Below are positions 52,163 through 61,792 of a stretch of DNA of 64,000 nucleotides, piece by piece. The position numbers and the translations under genes are program-made. Source of the stretch: Bacillus sp. FJAT-14578 (GTDB lineage Bacteria > Bacillota > Bacilli > Bacillales > Bacillaceae_H); contig NZ_KI632507.1 in assembly GCF_000504165.1 (NCBI RefSeq), positions 248,286 through 312,285 on the forward strand, read 5' to 3'. Position 1 is the stretch's first letter. Each line of letters begins with the position of its first letter. The notes beneath the pieces were generated by a model. The model was not told the origin of the DNA and searched no databases. It saw only the letters and a program-made list of their open reading frames with translations.

Positions 52163-52724
52163 ACTTATGATAAAAAATATAGCTATGACAGAGCAGATTA
52201 ATTTAATTATAAAGCTAAAAACGTTCGTAAAGGTGTCTGTAAATACGCAGCGTCTGTAAATTGCTGTTAGACTTTTTACGAACGGTTTTTTGTATATAGT
52301 AGCTATTATATTTCAAATTACATATACTTTTTGCGTGCGTTTATATCAGTTCGCTTGATTGATTCTTTTGTTGGCTAGGCATAAAAGAATGTTCTTTTGA
52401 GAAAGAAAAATAAATGAACGTTTGTAGCGATGGATCAGATACATATCTTACTTTGTTCGTGCCTTTTACGTTCTTTCTTTATAAAAATGAGAAATTGGAT
52501 AGGCCTCATTTCCTTTCACAACTAGCTTTTTTCGCCCCTTTGAGTACATTACGGACCGGTCCACTCGATACCACCCCCGACTCCTACCGATTAAATGCAA
52601 TTAATAAGTCTTTTCCTTATATATCAAGGCTTTTTCTCACTTTTTGCTCTATATATACGGCCAATGACTTCAGGTCGATATCTTGGGTATAATAAGGGTA
52701 TGCACGTATTAGAGGGGGGATAGT
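52163..52724. other. Intergenic region with TTCGTAAA dyad
   Basis: AAAACGTTCGTAAA and TTTACGAACGGTTTT (52219-52291) form an inverted repeat around CTGTAAAT-type repeats, related to the site at 7670. No supported gene; a 92-codon frame at 52414 lacks coding character. Confidence 0.55.
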
Positions 52725-52916
52725 TTGAGGCTAAAAGATGGAGATTTTTATACAAATGTTATGACCAATAAAGTATATAGATTAAATGAAGATGGCGATG
52801 GCAGCTGGTACTTGAGTATGCGTGATGAAGAAGGTTATCATCAAACGTCAAAGACATCGGGGCGTGATATGATTAAATCGTTAGAAGGTTTTTATAAAAA
52901 AGGGAACGGCAGCTGA
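52725..52916 (+). CDS. Small hypothetical protein
   Basis: 63 residues from TTG with AGAGGGGGGA upstream. MRLKDGDFYTNVMTNKVYRL then DGSWYLSMRDEEGYH. Not recognised. A weak hairpin with GGCAGC/GCTGTC and a T run follows (52906-52938). Confidence 0.5.
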   Translation: MRLKDGDFYTNVMTNKVYRLNEDGDGSWYLSMRDEEGYHQTSKTSGRDMIKSLEGFYKKGNGS

Positions 52917-53124
52917 AATAATTGGCTGTCTTTTTTATGATCTGAAGTTAACTTTGCGACTTGCTTCATTCTATATGAAATTAACATAACCTCCATTGTA
53001 TACGATATATTGACTCAAATCCATCACTATTTTTAAGTTTTCCACTGAATAAACTTGTTTCTCAAATAAATAATAACCTTAGTGTTATCATTTAACACTA
53101 AACTTCAATGTGGAGGGATATACT

Positions 53125-53244
53125 TTGAATATTCTTTTTAGCTTATTCTCAACTTTAATTACTATGGGTATTAGAGCAGCATTCTTAATTAGTAATACGA
53201 TCTCTAGGTTAAAGTGTTTGTTAAGAATGCCATCTTTAACTTAA
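53125..53244 (+). CDS. Possible 39-residue peptide
   Basis: TTG start with TGTGGAGGGA six bases upstream. Hydrophobic start MNILFSLFSTLITMGIRAAF then a basic tail. The strong ribosome binding site is the only support. Confidence 0.35.
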   Translation: MNILFSLFSTLITMGIRAAFLISNTISRLKCLLRMPSLT

Positions 53245-53349
53245 GCATGGAGTATTCCATAAGTATCGTCTAATTCGCATTGTTGTAAGAAAAAGGTGAG
53301 CATAGTATTGAGCTTGCCTTTTTTAGTGAAATCGCCTTTCTAAAGATTT

Positions 53350-53456
53350 TTAATCTTCTTCATAAAGCCCTTCTTCTTTGTAATATTCAGCGAAATGTTC
53401 TCTTAATCTTCAAACTGTTCATCATCTGAATCGTTAAAATCCAATAAGAAATTCAT
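53350..53456 (-). pseudogene. Small acidic protein with a frameshift
   Basis: Minus strand MNFLLDFNDSDDEQFED then TAA. Adding one T restores LREHFAEYYKEEGLYEED to a stop at 53350. A one-base deletion is likely. Confidence 0.4.
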
Positions 53457-53498
53457 ATCTCTTACTGAATTAGTAAATAATAACCGAGAGGTGATAGT

Positions 53499-54503
53499 AT
53501 GGATAAGGATAAATTAAAACTCACATCTTCCGAAATAGGAACACTGTGGGGACAATATGTAAACGGAACAATGACAGATGTGGTAAATAGATATATGCTA
53601 TCTATTATTGAGGATGAGGCAATAAAAATTATTTTTGAGGATGCTATCAAGACGTTCGAAAAACAAAAGAAACAACTCGTAACTTTTATGGAGAACGAGG
53701 GATTTCCAGTTCCAATTGGATTTACTGAATCTGACCTCAATAAAGGGGCAGAGAGATTGTTCACTGACATATTTTGCTTAAATTATTTACATATCATGAC
53801 TTTACATGGTTTGTTAGGACACACAACTTCATTAGCCGTTTCTGTTAGAGAGGACTTACGGTATTTTTACGATTCATGTGATAATGATGGGAAAAGGATG
53901 TATCATCAAACCATAGAATTATTACTCGAAAAAGGGCATTTTCAGAGAGACCCTTTATTTTACCCTGCCAAGAACCCTGAATTTATTTCTAGCAAAGACT
54001 TCGTAGATGGAATTTTCGGAAAAGGGAGACGTTTATCTGCAACAGAAATCATCAGTATTTCTTTCAACCTTAAAAAGAGTATTATGGCTAAAACTCTTTC
54101 CATCGCATTCAGTCAAGTTGCTCAAACAAAAGAAGTAAGAAAATTTTTAGAGGATTCCGAGAAAACGGCTGATCAACAAATAAAAGCCTTTTCAAAAATC
54201 ATGCAGACGGATAATTTACCAGTTCCTAGATCGTGGGAGACAGAAGTGACAACTTCAACAGACTCTCCTTTTTCCGATAAGTTAATGCTGTATCATACGG
54301 GTTTCTTGTTTCAAGCTGCACAAGTGTATCACGGGACAGGTCTAGCATCAGCCATGCGAACAGACCTTGTCACCACTTATGAAAGCATCATTCTAAAAAA
54401 TCTAATGGTCACAAAAAAATGGTTTGATCTTATGGTACAAAATAAATGGTTAGAACAGCCACCACTTGCTCCAAATCGAAAAGAAATTGCAAAAGAACAA
54501 TAA
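53499..54503 (+). CDS. DUF3231 family protein
   Basis: 334 residues composed of two related all-helical halves. LTSSEIGTLWGQYVNGTMTD with ENEGFPVPIGFTESDLN is repeated as LSATEIISISFNLKKSIMAK with TDNLPVPRSWETEV, the DUF3231 arrangement with a ferritin-like look. Common in bacilli; function unknown. GAGAGGTG upstream. Confidence 0.85.
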   Translation: MDKDKLKLTSSEIGTLWGQYVNGTMTDVVNRYMLSIIEDEAIKIIFEDAIKTFEKQKKQLVTFMENEGFPVPIGFTESDLNKGAERLFTDIFCLNYLHIMTLHGLLGHTTSLAVSVREDLRYFYDSCDNDGKRMYHQTIELLLEKGHFQRDPLFYPAKNPEFISSKDFVDGIFGKGRRLSATEIISISFNLKKSIMAKTLSIAFSQVAQTKEVRKFLEDSEKTADQQIKAFSKIMQTDNLPVPRSWETEVTTSTDSPFSDKLMLYHTGFLFQAAQVYHGTGLASAMRTDLVTTYESIILKNLMVTKKWFDLMVQNKWLEQPPLAPNRKEIAKEQ

Positions 54504-54526
54504 CAAAAACATCGGAGTATGTATAA

Positions 54527-54981
54527 GTGGATAAGACTACATTTGAAAAACTAATGTGGAGCATTGCATTTCCCGGGTTTGGACAGTATTTAAACGGAAA
54601 GTATTTTAAAGGTACTGTTCTATTGATACTTGAATTTCTGATTAATATACAAGCCAATTTTAATCAGGTCATACTTCTAAGTTTTCATGGAGAAATTGGT
54701 GATGCCATAAAACATGCGGATTATCAGTGGTTGATGTTTTATCCTTGTTTGTACTTTTTTCTATGTGGGATGCGGTGAAAGATGCAGGCGGAGAGAAAAA
54801 ACCTTATTCTTTTCTTCCGTATGTGTTCGCTGCGTTTTTTGTAACTGTTGGATTGATTTTTTCCTCAAACTTAACGATATTTGGAGTGTTATTGGGTCCT
54901 GTTTGGCTCCCCATGTTGTTTGTTTTTCCTGGAATAATAATCGGATTTATTATTAGAGAAATTATAAATAACATTTCTTAA
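54527..54981 (+). pseudogene. Membrane protein split by a frameshift
   Basis: From GTG at 54527 the frame gives MDKTTFEKLMWSIAFPGFGQ and YLNGKYFKGT, then two membrane segments, and ends at 54778. In the next frame the same protein continues MWDAVKDAGGEKKPYSFLPY and two further membrane segments to 54981. The shift lies in the T-rich run near 54755. Either a mutation or a sequencing error. Confidence 0.75.
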
Positions 54982-55022
54982 AAAACCATCCTCTATTTAC
55001 TATTAAAGTGGGTGGTTTTTTA
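54980..55022 (+). terminator. Terminator
   Basis: AAAAAACCATCC / GGGTGGTTTTTT hairpin with T run. Confidence 0.75.
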
Positions 55023-55048
55023 TGTTGAATAAGCTTGAAGGTTTATTT

Positions 55049-55082
55049 AACTATGCGTATAATCCTAATTTTACGCATAGTT
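55049..55082. repeat. TATGCGTA...TACGCATA inverted repeat, copy 2
   Basis: Same core as 33951-33984 (TATGCGTATAATCCTAATTT followed by TACGCATAGTT). Confidence 0.7.
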
Positions 55083-55429
55083 TAAAGAGTTGATAAAACA
55101 AGGGCCACAGTCTTAGTTTAAAATATGAGGCAGTTTTAATGAGCAACAGTTTGAAAAACAAAGAAGCCTAGCCCTAACCGGAAACAGGCTTCTTTTCCTG
55201 TTCGTAAAGATGTACTTTTCGAACACATACATAATTAAAATAATTATTAATCACTTGAGGGTTATGTTAAAATATACCAGATCTATTTCTCATGGACCCC
55301 CTTTTTTTCTGAATGGTTAGTTATAACTAACAAAGGGCCGACCTTTCAAGGTCGGCCCTTTGTTCTTTGTAAAGCTTCCATTTGAATCCTACTGTTTTTT
55401 TCATACCGATAGACATCCTTTTTAGTTTA

Positions 55430-55495
55430 GTAGTATCAGTATGTCTAAGGTTCAAAGATTCATTGCAATTGCTTTGAAGTTTTTGCATCAGAATC
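55430..55495 (-). repeat. IS6-type element end, copy 2
   Basis: Read on the minus strand GATTCTGATGCAAAAACTTC continues to ACATACTGATACTA, matching 7410-7480. A further GGCTCTGGTGCAAATAGAAT type end is at 55519-55541. Confidence 0.65.
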
Positions 55496-55581
55496 ATGTT
55501 GAGTTAGCTGTCTAATTCTATTTGCACCAGAGCCTATAAGTAAATAGCCAGCTGTTTTTGATTTCATACAACAGATAAACA

Positions 55582-56850
55582 TTATGAAGTTTTGTTCGTT
55601 ACCTCTTTTAAATAGGCCGTTTTATCGTTTTCGTTAAATTGACCTTCCCATTTAGAAATAACAACGGCTGCCAGTGAGTTACCTATGACGTTAACCGCTG
55701 TTCTCGCCATATCTAAAAGACGGTCAATACCAGCGATAAATGCCAATCCTTCTACCGGGATTCCCACTGTACCGAGCGTCGCTAATAGTACAACGAATGA
55801 TACTCCTGGAACCCCCGCAATTCCTTTAGATGTTACCATCAATACAAGCAATAAAGAGATTTGGTCGCCAATCGATAAATCAATGCCATACATTTGCGCA
55901 ATAAAAATGGCCGCCAATGCTTGATATAACGTAGATCCATCTAAGTTGAAAGAATATCCTGTTGGGATAACGAAAGAAGCAATTCCCTTTGGGCAGCCCA
56001 ATTTCTCCATTTTAGTCATGATACGAGGTAAAACAGTCTCAGAACTAGCCGTAGAATAAGCAAGAATCAATTCATCTTTCAATAACTTAATAAAGTGAAT
56101 AATATTAATGCCTGCCCATCTTGCGACAAGTCCTAAAACAAATAATACGAAGAAAGCCATCGTCGCATAAACGAGAATCATGAGCTTACTTAATGGAATA
56201 AGTGATTGTACGCCAAATTTTGATACAGTCACACCAATCAAAGCAAATACACCGAATGGAGCAAATTTCATGATTTGATTTGTCACATAGAACATTGCTT
56301 CAGCTGTCCCCTCGAAAAACCTCAAGACCGGTTTTCCTTTTTCCCCTATTGCTGCCACTCCGAGTCCGAATAACACGGAGAAGAAGATAATTGCTAACAT
56401 ATTTCCTTCTGTCATGGCTGCCACGATGTTCGGAGGAACAATGTTGACAAAGGTGTCAGCAAAACCATGGCTCTTCGTTTCCTCGGTTGTTTCTACATAA
56501 CTGCCGATATCTGTCTTCTGTAAGGAGGACATATCAACGCCGCTGCCGGGATGAAAGATATTGGCCGATAACAATCCAACAAGAATGGCAATCGTCGTAA
56601 TGATTTCAAAATATAAAATCGTTTTACCGCCGAGTTTACCAAGCTTTTTCATATCGCCAACGCCGGCAACCCCGACGATTAAGCTTGATACGACGATTGG
56701 GATAACGATCATCTTAATTAAGCGAATGAAGATATCGCCAATCGGCTGTAAAAACTCTGCCACTTTGGGATTTCCATAAAACAGAGCACCCACGATAATA
56801 CCTGCAACTAAGCCAATCAAAATTTGCCATGCGAGTCCTAGTTTTTTCAT
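55582..56850 (-). CDS. gltP: Dicarboxylate/amino-acid:cation symporter (GltP/GltT family)
   Basis: 422 residues, about eight membrane segments plus hairpins. YSTASSETVLPRIMTKME is the HP1 serine motif, SFVIPTGYSFNLDGSTLYQA the substrate-binding NMDGT-like segment and GIAGVPGVSFVVLLATLGTV the HP2 loop. It imports glutamate, aspartate or C4 dicarboxylates with Na+/H+. It lies downstream of a secreted asparaginase on the same strand (82-base gap), so imported aspartate is the plausible cargo. Confidence 0.92.
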   Translation of the reverse strand: MKKLGLAWQILIGLVAGIIVGALFYGNPKVAEFLQPIGDIFIRLIKMIVIPIVVSSLIVGVAGVGDMKKLGKLGGKTILYFEIITTIAILVGLLSANIFHPGSGVDMSSLQKTDIGSYVETTEETKSHGFADTFVNIVPPNIVAAMTEGNMLAIIFFSVLFGLGVAAIGEKGKPVLRFFEGTAEAMFYVTNQIMKFAPFGVFALIGVTVSKFGVQSLIPLSKLMILVYATMAFFVLFVLGLVARWAGINIIHFIKLLKDELILAYSTASSETVLPRIMTKMEKLGCPKGIASFVIPTGYSFNLDGSTLYQALAAIFIAQMYGIDLSIGDQISLLLVLMVTSKGIAGVPGVSFVVLLATLGTVGIPVEGLAFIAGIDRLLDMARTAVNVIGNSLAAVVISKWEGQFNENDKTAYLKEVTNKTS

Positions 56851-56932
56851 TAAATAGGTTCACCTTCCCTTTCAATTGCAAAAGTTCTATAATTGCTTAT
56901 TAGCTGTTTTTTGATATTTACATGTATAAGCC

Positions 56933-58084
56933 TTAGTATTTGTTGAAAAACTCTTGGATTTTGTTTGGATCTTCGGTTTTGGTAAGTGCCAACATCAACA
57001 GGATACGAGCTTTTTGAGGGTTAATGTTGTCAGAATTGATGAAGTGATTATCCACGTCGATTTGTTCGGGAGTAACCATGCCTTCCGGAACACGAGTGTC
57101 ACGAACAACGGCAACACCTTTCTTAACAGCATCCTGCAGACCCGGCAGCGTTTTTTCATGGATGGAACCGTTACCCGTACCGGCGTGGATTATTCCCTTC
57201 GTCCCGGCTGCAACCGCAGCGTCCACCATTACCCGGTCATCATTGGCATGCGAATAAACAATGTCAACACGAGGCAGATTGTCTTCGTTGATATGGCGAA
57301 TGTCAAACTCGGACTCAGTTGTGTGCTTTTTAATCGGCAGGTTGTAGAAGTGGGGCTTATCGCCTTGCATAAAACCGAGATAGCCGAGTTCCGGATTATC
57401 GAAGGCATCAACGTCGGTGGTGTTAGTTTTAAAGATGTCGCGAGCGCTTCCAATCTTTCCATTCATGGAAATCAGGACGCCCTTGCCGCGAGCTTCTTTG
57501 GAACCAGCCAGCACTACAGCGTTGTACAGATTTAACGGACCGTCAGCAGAGAGTGACGTAGAAGGACGCATGGAACCAACCATGATGATCGGTTTGTCAG
57601 AATGAACAGTCAAGTTGAGGAAGTAAGCCGTCTCTTCCATGGTGTCCGTACCGTGAGTGATGACAATGCCATCACACTTTCGATCATCTAATTCCTTTTG
57701 GACTTCCTTCGCCAGTTTGACCATTACGGCGTTAGTATTGGATGTACCGGAATCGATGCGTGCCACCTGTTCAGCAGAAATGTTAGCAGTGTCTTTTAGA
57801 GCAGGAACTGCTTCTATCAGTTGATCTGGAGTTAGGACACCAGCTTGATAGCCAGTGGTTTGGGTCGAAGTAGAACCAGTCCCTGCGATGGTACCGCCCG
57901 TTGCCAGAACTTTAATGTTAGGCAGGCTTTTCTTAACGGGAGTAGTTGTAGTAGCTGCCGTAGTCTGCTTGGCTTCAACAGGATTTGATGCAAAAGTGTA
58001 ATGAGAAGAGACGGTAATAACCCCTGAAGACATTAACGCTAGGGCGGTGAGAGCAGCTTTTTTCTTTGTAGTTAGTTTCTTCAT
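56933..58084 (-). CDS. Secreted type II L-asparaginase
   Basis: 383 residues from ATG at 58084 (GGAGGAATA upstream). KKKAALTALALMSSGVITVS is a signal peptide core. The active site TGGTIAGTGSTS has the nucleophile Thr, and IVITHGTDTMEETAYFL carries the second Thr, Asp and Lys region. VGSMRPSTSLSADGPLNLYN is intact. It converts external asparagine to aspartate and ammonia. The gltP gene next to it would import the product. Confidence 0.94.
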   Translation of the reverse strand: MKKLTTKKKAALTALALMSSGVITVSSHYTFASNPVEAKQTTAATTTTPVKKSLPNIKVLATGGTIAGTGSTSTQTTGYQAGVLTPDQLIEAVPALKDTANISAEQVARIDSGTSNTNAVMVKLAKEVQKELDDRKCDGIVITHGTDTMEETAYFLNLTVHSDKPIIMVGSMRPSTSLSADGPLNLYNAVVLAGSKEARGKGVLISMNGKIGSARDIFKTNTTDVDAFDNPELGYLGFMQGDKPHFYNLPIKKHTTESEFDIRHINEDNLPRVDIVYSHANDDRVMVDAAVAAGTKGIIHAGTGNGSIHEKTLPGLQDAVKKGVAVVRDTRVPEGMVTPEQIDVDNHFINSDNINPQKARILLMLALTKTEDPNKIQEFFNKY

Positions 58085-58129
58085 TAGATATTCCTCCATT
58101 AACGTGTGATTAGCAAAAATATAAAACTT

Positions 58130-58144
58130 TTTAAGCGCTTTCAT
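58130..58144 (-). promoter_or_regulatory. cre-like site upstream of the asparaginase gene
   Basis: On the minus strand ATGAAAGCGCTTAAA matches the CcpA box WTGNAARCGNWWWCA at all but one position. It lies about 45 bases before the asparaginase start. Confidence 0.5.
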
Positions 58145-58267
58145 ACTTCCTCTAACAAAAACGTAGCTTTAATTTATAATAGAACCTACAGAATCCTACC
58201 GAATCATACAGAATCCTACATAGAATATTTTTAAATTTTAAAAAATTATGTCTATTTTACAAATTTT

Positions 58268-58330
58268 AGGGTTCTGGCGCAAAAAGTCTATTAAACATGA
58301 AATTTCCAACTATGAATATTACTAATAGAT
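58268..58330 (+). repeat. IS6-type element end, copy 3
   Basis: GGGTTCTGGCGCAAAAAGTC with following TATTAAACATGAA. Resembles the ends at 7410, 35479 and 55430 and sequence at 17791. Confidence 0.5.
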
Positions 58331-58450
58331 CCAGTTAACATAACATTGATTTTTAAGCAATTAAAACACCTTTAGATTCAATAGAATATAAGGGTTTCCC
58401 ATTTGGCCAGTTGAAAATGTAAGGGTAGCAACAGCAACTAACCATTTCAA

Positions 58451-58500
58451 AATCAAAAGCGCTAAGGAAGCAAAGAGGCTTCCTTAGCGCTTTTTGATTG
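58451..58500. terminator. Long 20-base hairpin
   Basis: AATCAAAAGCGCTAAGGAAGC pairs with GCTTCCTTAGCGCTTTTTGATT. Probably a terminator or small repeat. Confidence 0.7.
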
Positions 58501-58515
58501 GTTACTTATTTTACA

Positions 58516-58662
58516 GCTTCTCTTGGTATTATAAAAGGGTATGGTGATCAGTTCCGTCCTGGTAACCTTGCGACTAGAGCACAGGCCGTGGTCATGATCG
58601 ACCGCGCTTTACGTCAGGAAAAGACAAAGATGTCTTCTGATGCCACGCTTACTCTGGCATGA
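58516..58662 (+). pseudogene. SLH-domain fragment
   Basis: 48 codons read ASLGIIKGYGDQFRPGNLAT followed by RAQAVVMIDRALRQ, the end of an SLH repeat. It closely resembles residues 200-225 of the SLH protein at 35758-36879 (GIIKGYGDVFKPRNNATRAQ). Confidence 0.8.
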
Positions 58663-58674
58663 ATTCAAGAACGG

Positions 58675-58800
58675 TTACATGCTTTCCACTTCTTCCTTGA
58701 ACACTGCACCATCAATCATAGTATGCGAAATACCAGGGGTAAGAATGCTCATCAAGTTCAGTGCTTGTACAACATCAGGACAGTTATGGCAACTCAGGCT
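58675..58800 (-). pseudogene. AhpF N-terminal fragment
   Basis: 42 codons: SLSCHNCPDVVQALNLMSIL then TPGISHTMIDGAVFKEEVES and a stop. CHNC is the redox pair of the second thioredoxin-like fold of alkyl hydroperoxide reductase subunit F. The rest is gone. Confidence 0.8.
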
Positions 58801-59062
58801 GATGCAAGATTCAAAATGATATTCACCTTTAGTGTTGCTGCATTATTTATTTGAATATTTGAATAATTACAACATTTCTTAATAAAGAAAATAATATTGT
58901 AATATATCGAAAAAATCATTATAATAATATTTATCAGAAAGACAGTTGTATTTGTGGAGTGGAATGAAATGGAATTGGTCATGGGTCGAAGAAATTAATC
59001 GTCCAGAAACCTATTTAATTAGTAATATTACAATCTTATCTTAAACTAGTGGGGGAACATCT

Positions 59063-60301
59063 ATGAAAAGTCTACTGAAAAAGTGGAGTCAATTGAGCCT
59101 GGTAAAACAAATCATTGTAGGTTTGATTATTGGTATTACTCTGGCTGTAACGATTCCGGAAACAGCAAAACCTGTTGTCATTTTTGGTTCTTTATTTGTA
59201 GGTGCTTTGAAAGCCATTGCACCTGTGTTGGTACTCTTCTTGGTTATGTCAGCTATTGCTCAACACAAAAGTGGTCACCAAACGAATATGAAATCCATTA
59301 TCATCTTATACCTTTTGGGAACCTTTTTAGCTGGATTAACGGCCGTTATTGTAAGTTTTATTTTTCCTGTAGGCTTAACGCTTGCAAAGGGAGCTGAGGG
59401 TGTGACGGCTCCCGGCGGTGTTGTAGAGGTTCTCAAATCATTACTGCTGAACGTTGTTGATAACCCGGTTAAAGCCATTTATAATGCGAACTATATCGGT
59501 ATTTTAGCTTGGGCGATACTCCTTGGTTTGGCTTTAAGAAATGCTTCTGATACGACCAAAACGATGATTTCTAATTTTTCGGATGCCGTATCCAAAATGG
59601 TTACATGGGTGATTAAGTTTGCGCCATTAGGAATCATGGGTCTAGTGTTTGATTCCATTACTGCAAATGGAATTGAGTCGTTATTAAGCTATGGGAAATT
59701 ACTTGCCGTTTTGATTGGTTGCATGATCTTTGTGGCACTGGTTGTCAATCCAATCATTGTGTTCGCAGTTATGCGTCAAAACCCTTTTCCGCTTGTTTTT
59801 AAATGCTTAAAGGAAAGCGGCATTACGGCATTCTTTACGCGCAGCTCAGCTTCCAATATTCCTGTAAATATGAGATTATGTGAAAATCTAGGTTTGGATA
59901 AGGACAGCTATTCAGTATCCATTCCATTAGGTGCAACCATCAATATGGCTGGTGCCGCTGTGACGATTTCTGTGTTGACACTTGCAGCGGTCCATACCCT
60001 TGGCATTCAAGTGGATCTCCCTACAGCCATCATCCTCAGCGTATTGTCAGCTGTATGTGCTTGTGGTGCATCAGGGGTTGCGGGTGGATCGTTATTACTG
60101 ATTCCGCTGGCATGCAGCTTATTCGGAATCCCGGCTGAGGTTGCGATGCAGGTAGTGGGAGTAGGCTTTATCATTGGTGTTTTACAAGACTCTTTTGAAA
60201 CGGCCCTTAACTCATCCACTGATGTACTTTTCACAGCAGCAGCTGAATTTAAAGAGTGGCGTAAAGAAGGAAAAAAAATAGAGATTCGCAAAGCAGCATA
60301 A
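59063..60301 (+). CDS. sstT: Serine/threonine:Na+ symporter SstT
   Basis: 412 residues of the dicarboxylate/amino-acid:cation symporter superfamily. AFFTRSSASNIPVNMRLCEN, SIPLGATINMAGAAVTISVL and the loop CACGASGVAGGSLLLIPLAC are the SstT versions of HP1, TM7 and HP2. It imports L-serine and L-threonine with Na+. A perfect terminator follows. TGGGGGAA upstream. Confidence 0.93.
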   Translation: MKSLLKKWSQLSLVKQIIVGLIIGITLAVTIPETAKPVVIFGSLFVGALKAIAPVLVLFLVMSAIAQHKSGHQTNMKSIIILYLLGTFLAGLTAVIVSFIFPVGLTLAKGAEGVTAPGGVVEVLKSLLLNVVDNPVKAIYNANYIGILAWAILLGLALRNASDTTKTMISNFSDAVSKMVTWVIKFAPLGIMGLVFDSITANGIESLLSYGKLLAVLIGCMIFVALVVNPIIVFAVMRQNPFPLVFKCLKESGITAFFTRSSASNIPVNMRLCENLGLDKDSYSVSIPLGATINMAGAAVTISVLTLAAVHTLGIQVDLPTAIILSVLSAVCACGASGVAGGSLLLIPLACSLFGIPAEVAMQVVGVGFIIGVLQDSFETALNSSTDVLFTAAAEFKEWRKEGKKIEIRKAA

Positions 60302-60330
60302 AGAAAAAAATCTTCTTTTCTGCGATTAAA

Positions 60331-60380
60331 CTGTACCCCAATTGTTAGACTCGACTAACAATTGGGGTACAGTTTTTTTA
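60331..60380 (+). terminator. Terminator of sstT
   Basis: CTGTACCCCAATTGTTAG pairs perfectly with CTAACAATTGGGGTACAG followed by seven T. Confidence 0.93.
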
Positions 60381-60427
60381 TCTTAATAAATAAAAAGTAC
60401 AAATAATTATTAAAAAGGACTTTTTTT

Positions 60428-61792
60428 CTAAATCGGCAATGCCCCGGTTAATGCATACACACCTAGGTATATAAATATAATTGGCCAGGCATATTTTACA
60501 TACGTTTTTTGAAAGTCTATAAAGTTTGTCTCCGTAGAAGCAACTAACATATATAGAGCTGGAATAACTGGTGAAATTAGACGGAATGCCTGTCCCACCA
60601 TGGAAGCTACAGCTGCTTCGCCGGCAGAAATTCCATATTGCCCCATAACATCTGCCATAACGCCGGCAATCCCAAAGTAGAAAGCATCTTGCGGTAAAAA
60701 GGTAATGGCAGGTGCTGCCATTAACGCGTAGATGGGTGCCATATTTGAGCCTAATGATTCTGGGATCATAGCTGTAATGGATGTTGCTAAAGCAGTTGAC
60801 ATCCCACTACCTGTTAAAACGCCAGAGAAAACCCCAGCAGCCAAAGTTGCCAAGGCTGGTGCTAAAGCATCTGCTGCTAAGTCATCAAGCCGTTCATTAA
60901 TAAGACTTGCAGACTTATAGTTTACCGTGAGGGCAATTGCTGCACCTATACCAAATAAAACACCGCCATGTGCCACATCCATCACAAGCATAACTAAAAT
61001 AACAAGCGTTAAAATCAAATTAAAAGCATATAGTTTAGGTCTCTTTAATTCAGGATCTTTTAGACGAATAGCGTTTAACATGCTTTCCATTTGCTCTGGA
61101 GAGATATCTTTAGCAGTCTTAGGATCAAAGTTTAAGCGTTTTCTTTCTTTTATTCCGATAAAATAAGCCATACAAATTGCAAATACTTCAGCCACTAGCA
61201 TTCCTGGCAATAAATCTGCAAACAATTCGCTAATACTTACATCCATTGCTGTGCTTGCAGCAATCGTTGGGCCTCCCCATGGTAACTGGTTAAAAATCCC
61301 AATAGGGGTAACGATAATTACAGCTAAATAAATTAGCTTAATATTCATTTGTTTATAAAGTTGGAGGAAAGCAGCAACACAAATAATAATAGTTGTAGTC
61401 GTATCACCATTCATAGTGACTACTGTCGCAGTTAAAACTGTTGCCATTGTAACTTTCAATGGGTCCCCTTTTGCTTTTTTAATAAAGAATTCGCATAAAG
61501 GGTCAAACAAGCCGACATTCAGCATTACACCAAAATACAACACCGCAAATAAGATAACAATAGCAGGTGAAATAACCCCAGTAGAAACCTTTCCTGTTTC
61601 TTCATCTACACTAAATAAAATACCTTCTTTAATCCATTCAAAGAGATCCAAAAAGGAAGCATCCGTTACAAAGGTTGCAATTGCTCCGAAAACAAATGGA
61701 ACAATGGTTAATGCCCCGTATACAGATAATTTATTTTTGGAGAGAAGTACAATGAATACAATGATCATTAATAATGCTAGCAATGTTAACAT
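60428..61792 (-). CDS. CitMHS-family citrate/divalent-metal or organic-acid transporter
   Basis: About 454 residues from ATG at 61792 (GGGAGATGG seven bases upstream), with about twelve membrane segments. MNGDTTTTIIICVAAFLQLY and LAAGVFSGVLTGSGMSTALA with ITFLPQDAFYFGIAGVMADV are the CitMHS features. CitM-type carriers import citrate complexed to Mg2+. Divergent from tartrate dehydratase genes and sharing an operator type, it may instead bring in tartrate or a related hydroxy acid. Confidence 0.9.
   Translation of the reverse strand: MLTLLALLMIIVFIVLLSKNKLSVYGALTIVPFVFGAIATFVTDASFLDLFEWIKEGILFSVDEETGKVSTGVISPAIVILFAVLYFGVMLNVGLFDPLCEFFIKKAKGDPLKVTMATVLTATVVTMNGDTTTTIIICVAAFLQLYKQMNIKLIYLAVIIVTPIGIFNQLPWGGPTIAASTAMDVSISELFADLLPGMLVAEVFAICMAYFIGIKERKRLNFDPKTAKDISPEQMESMLNAIRLKDPELKRPKLYAFNLILTLVILVMLVMDVAHGGVLFGIGAAIALTVNYKSASLINERLDDLAADALAPALATLAAGVFSGVLTGSGMSTALATSITAMIPESLGSNMAPIYALMAAPAITFLPQDAFYFGIAGVMADVMGQYGISAGEAAVASMVGQAFRLISPVIPALYMLVASTETNFIDFQKTYVKYAWPIIFIYLGVYALTGALPI

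Larger units (their letters stand above)
55023..55581. other. Repeat-rich junction region
   Basis: A 23-codon frame (MLNKLEGLFNYAYNPNFTHS) is broken by the TATGCGTA repeat. Hairpins AAGAAGCCT/AGGCTTCTT (55161-55194) and ACAAAGGGCCGACCTT with its complement (55330-55363) follow. TTCGTAAA-GATGTACTTTTCGAA at 55200-55226 resembles the motif at 7670. IS6-type ends lie at 55430-55545. Confidence 0.6.

Noticed and set aside
52414..52692. 92-codon plus-strand frame
   Set aside because: Lacks a ribosome binding site and reads as non-coding composition.
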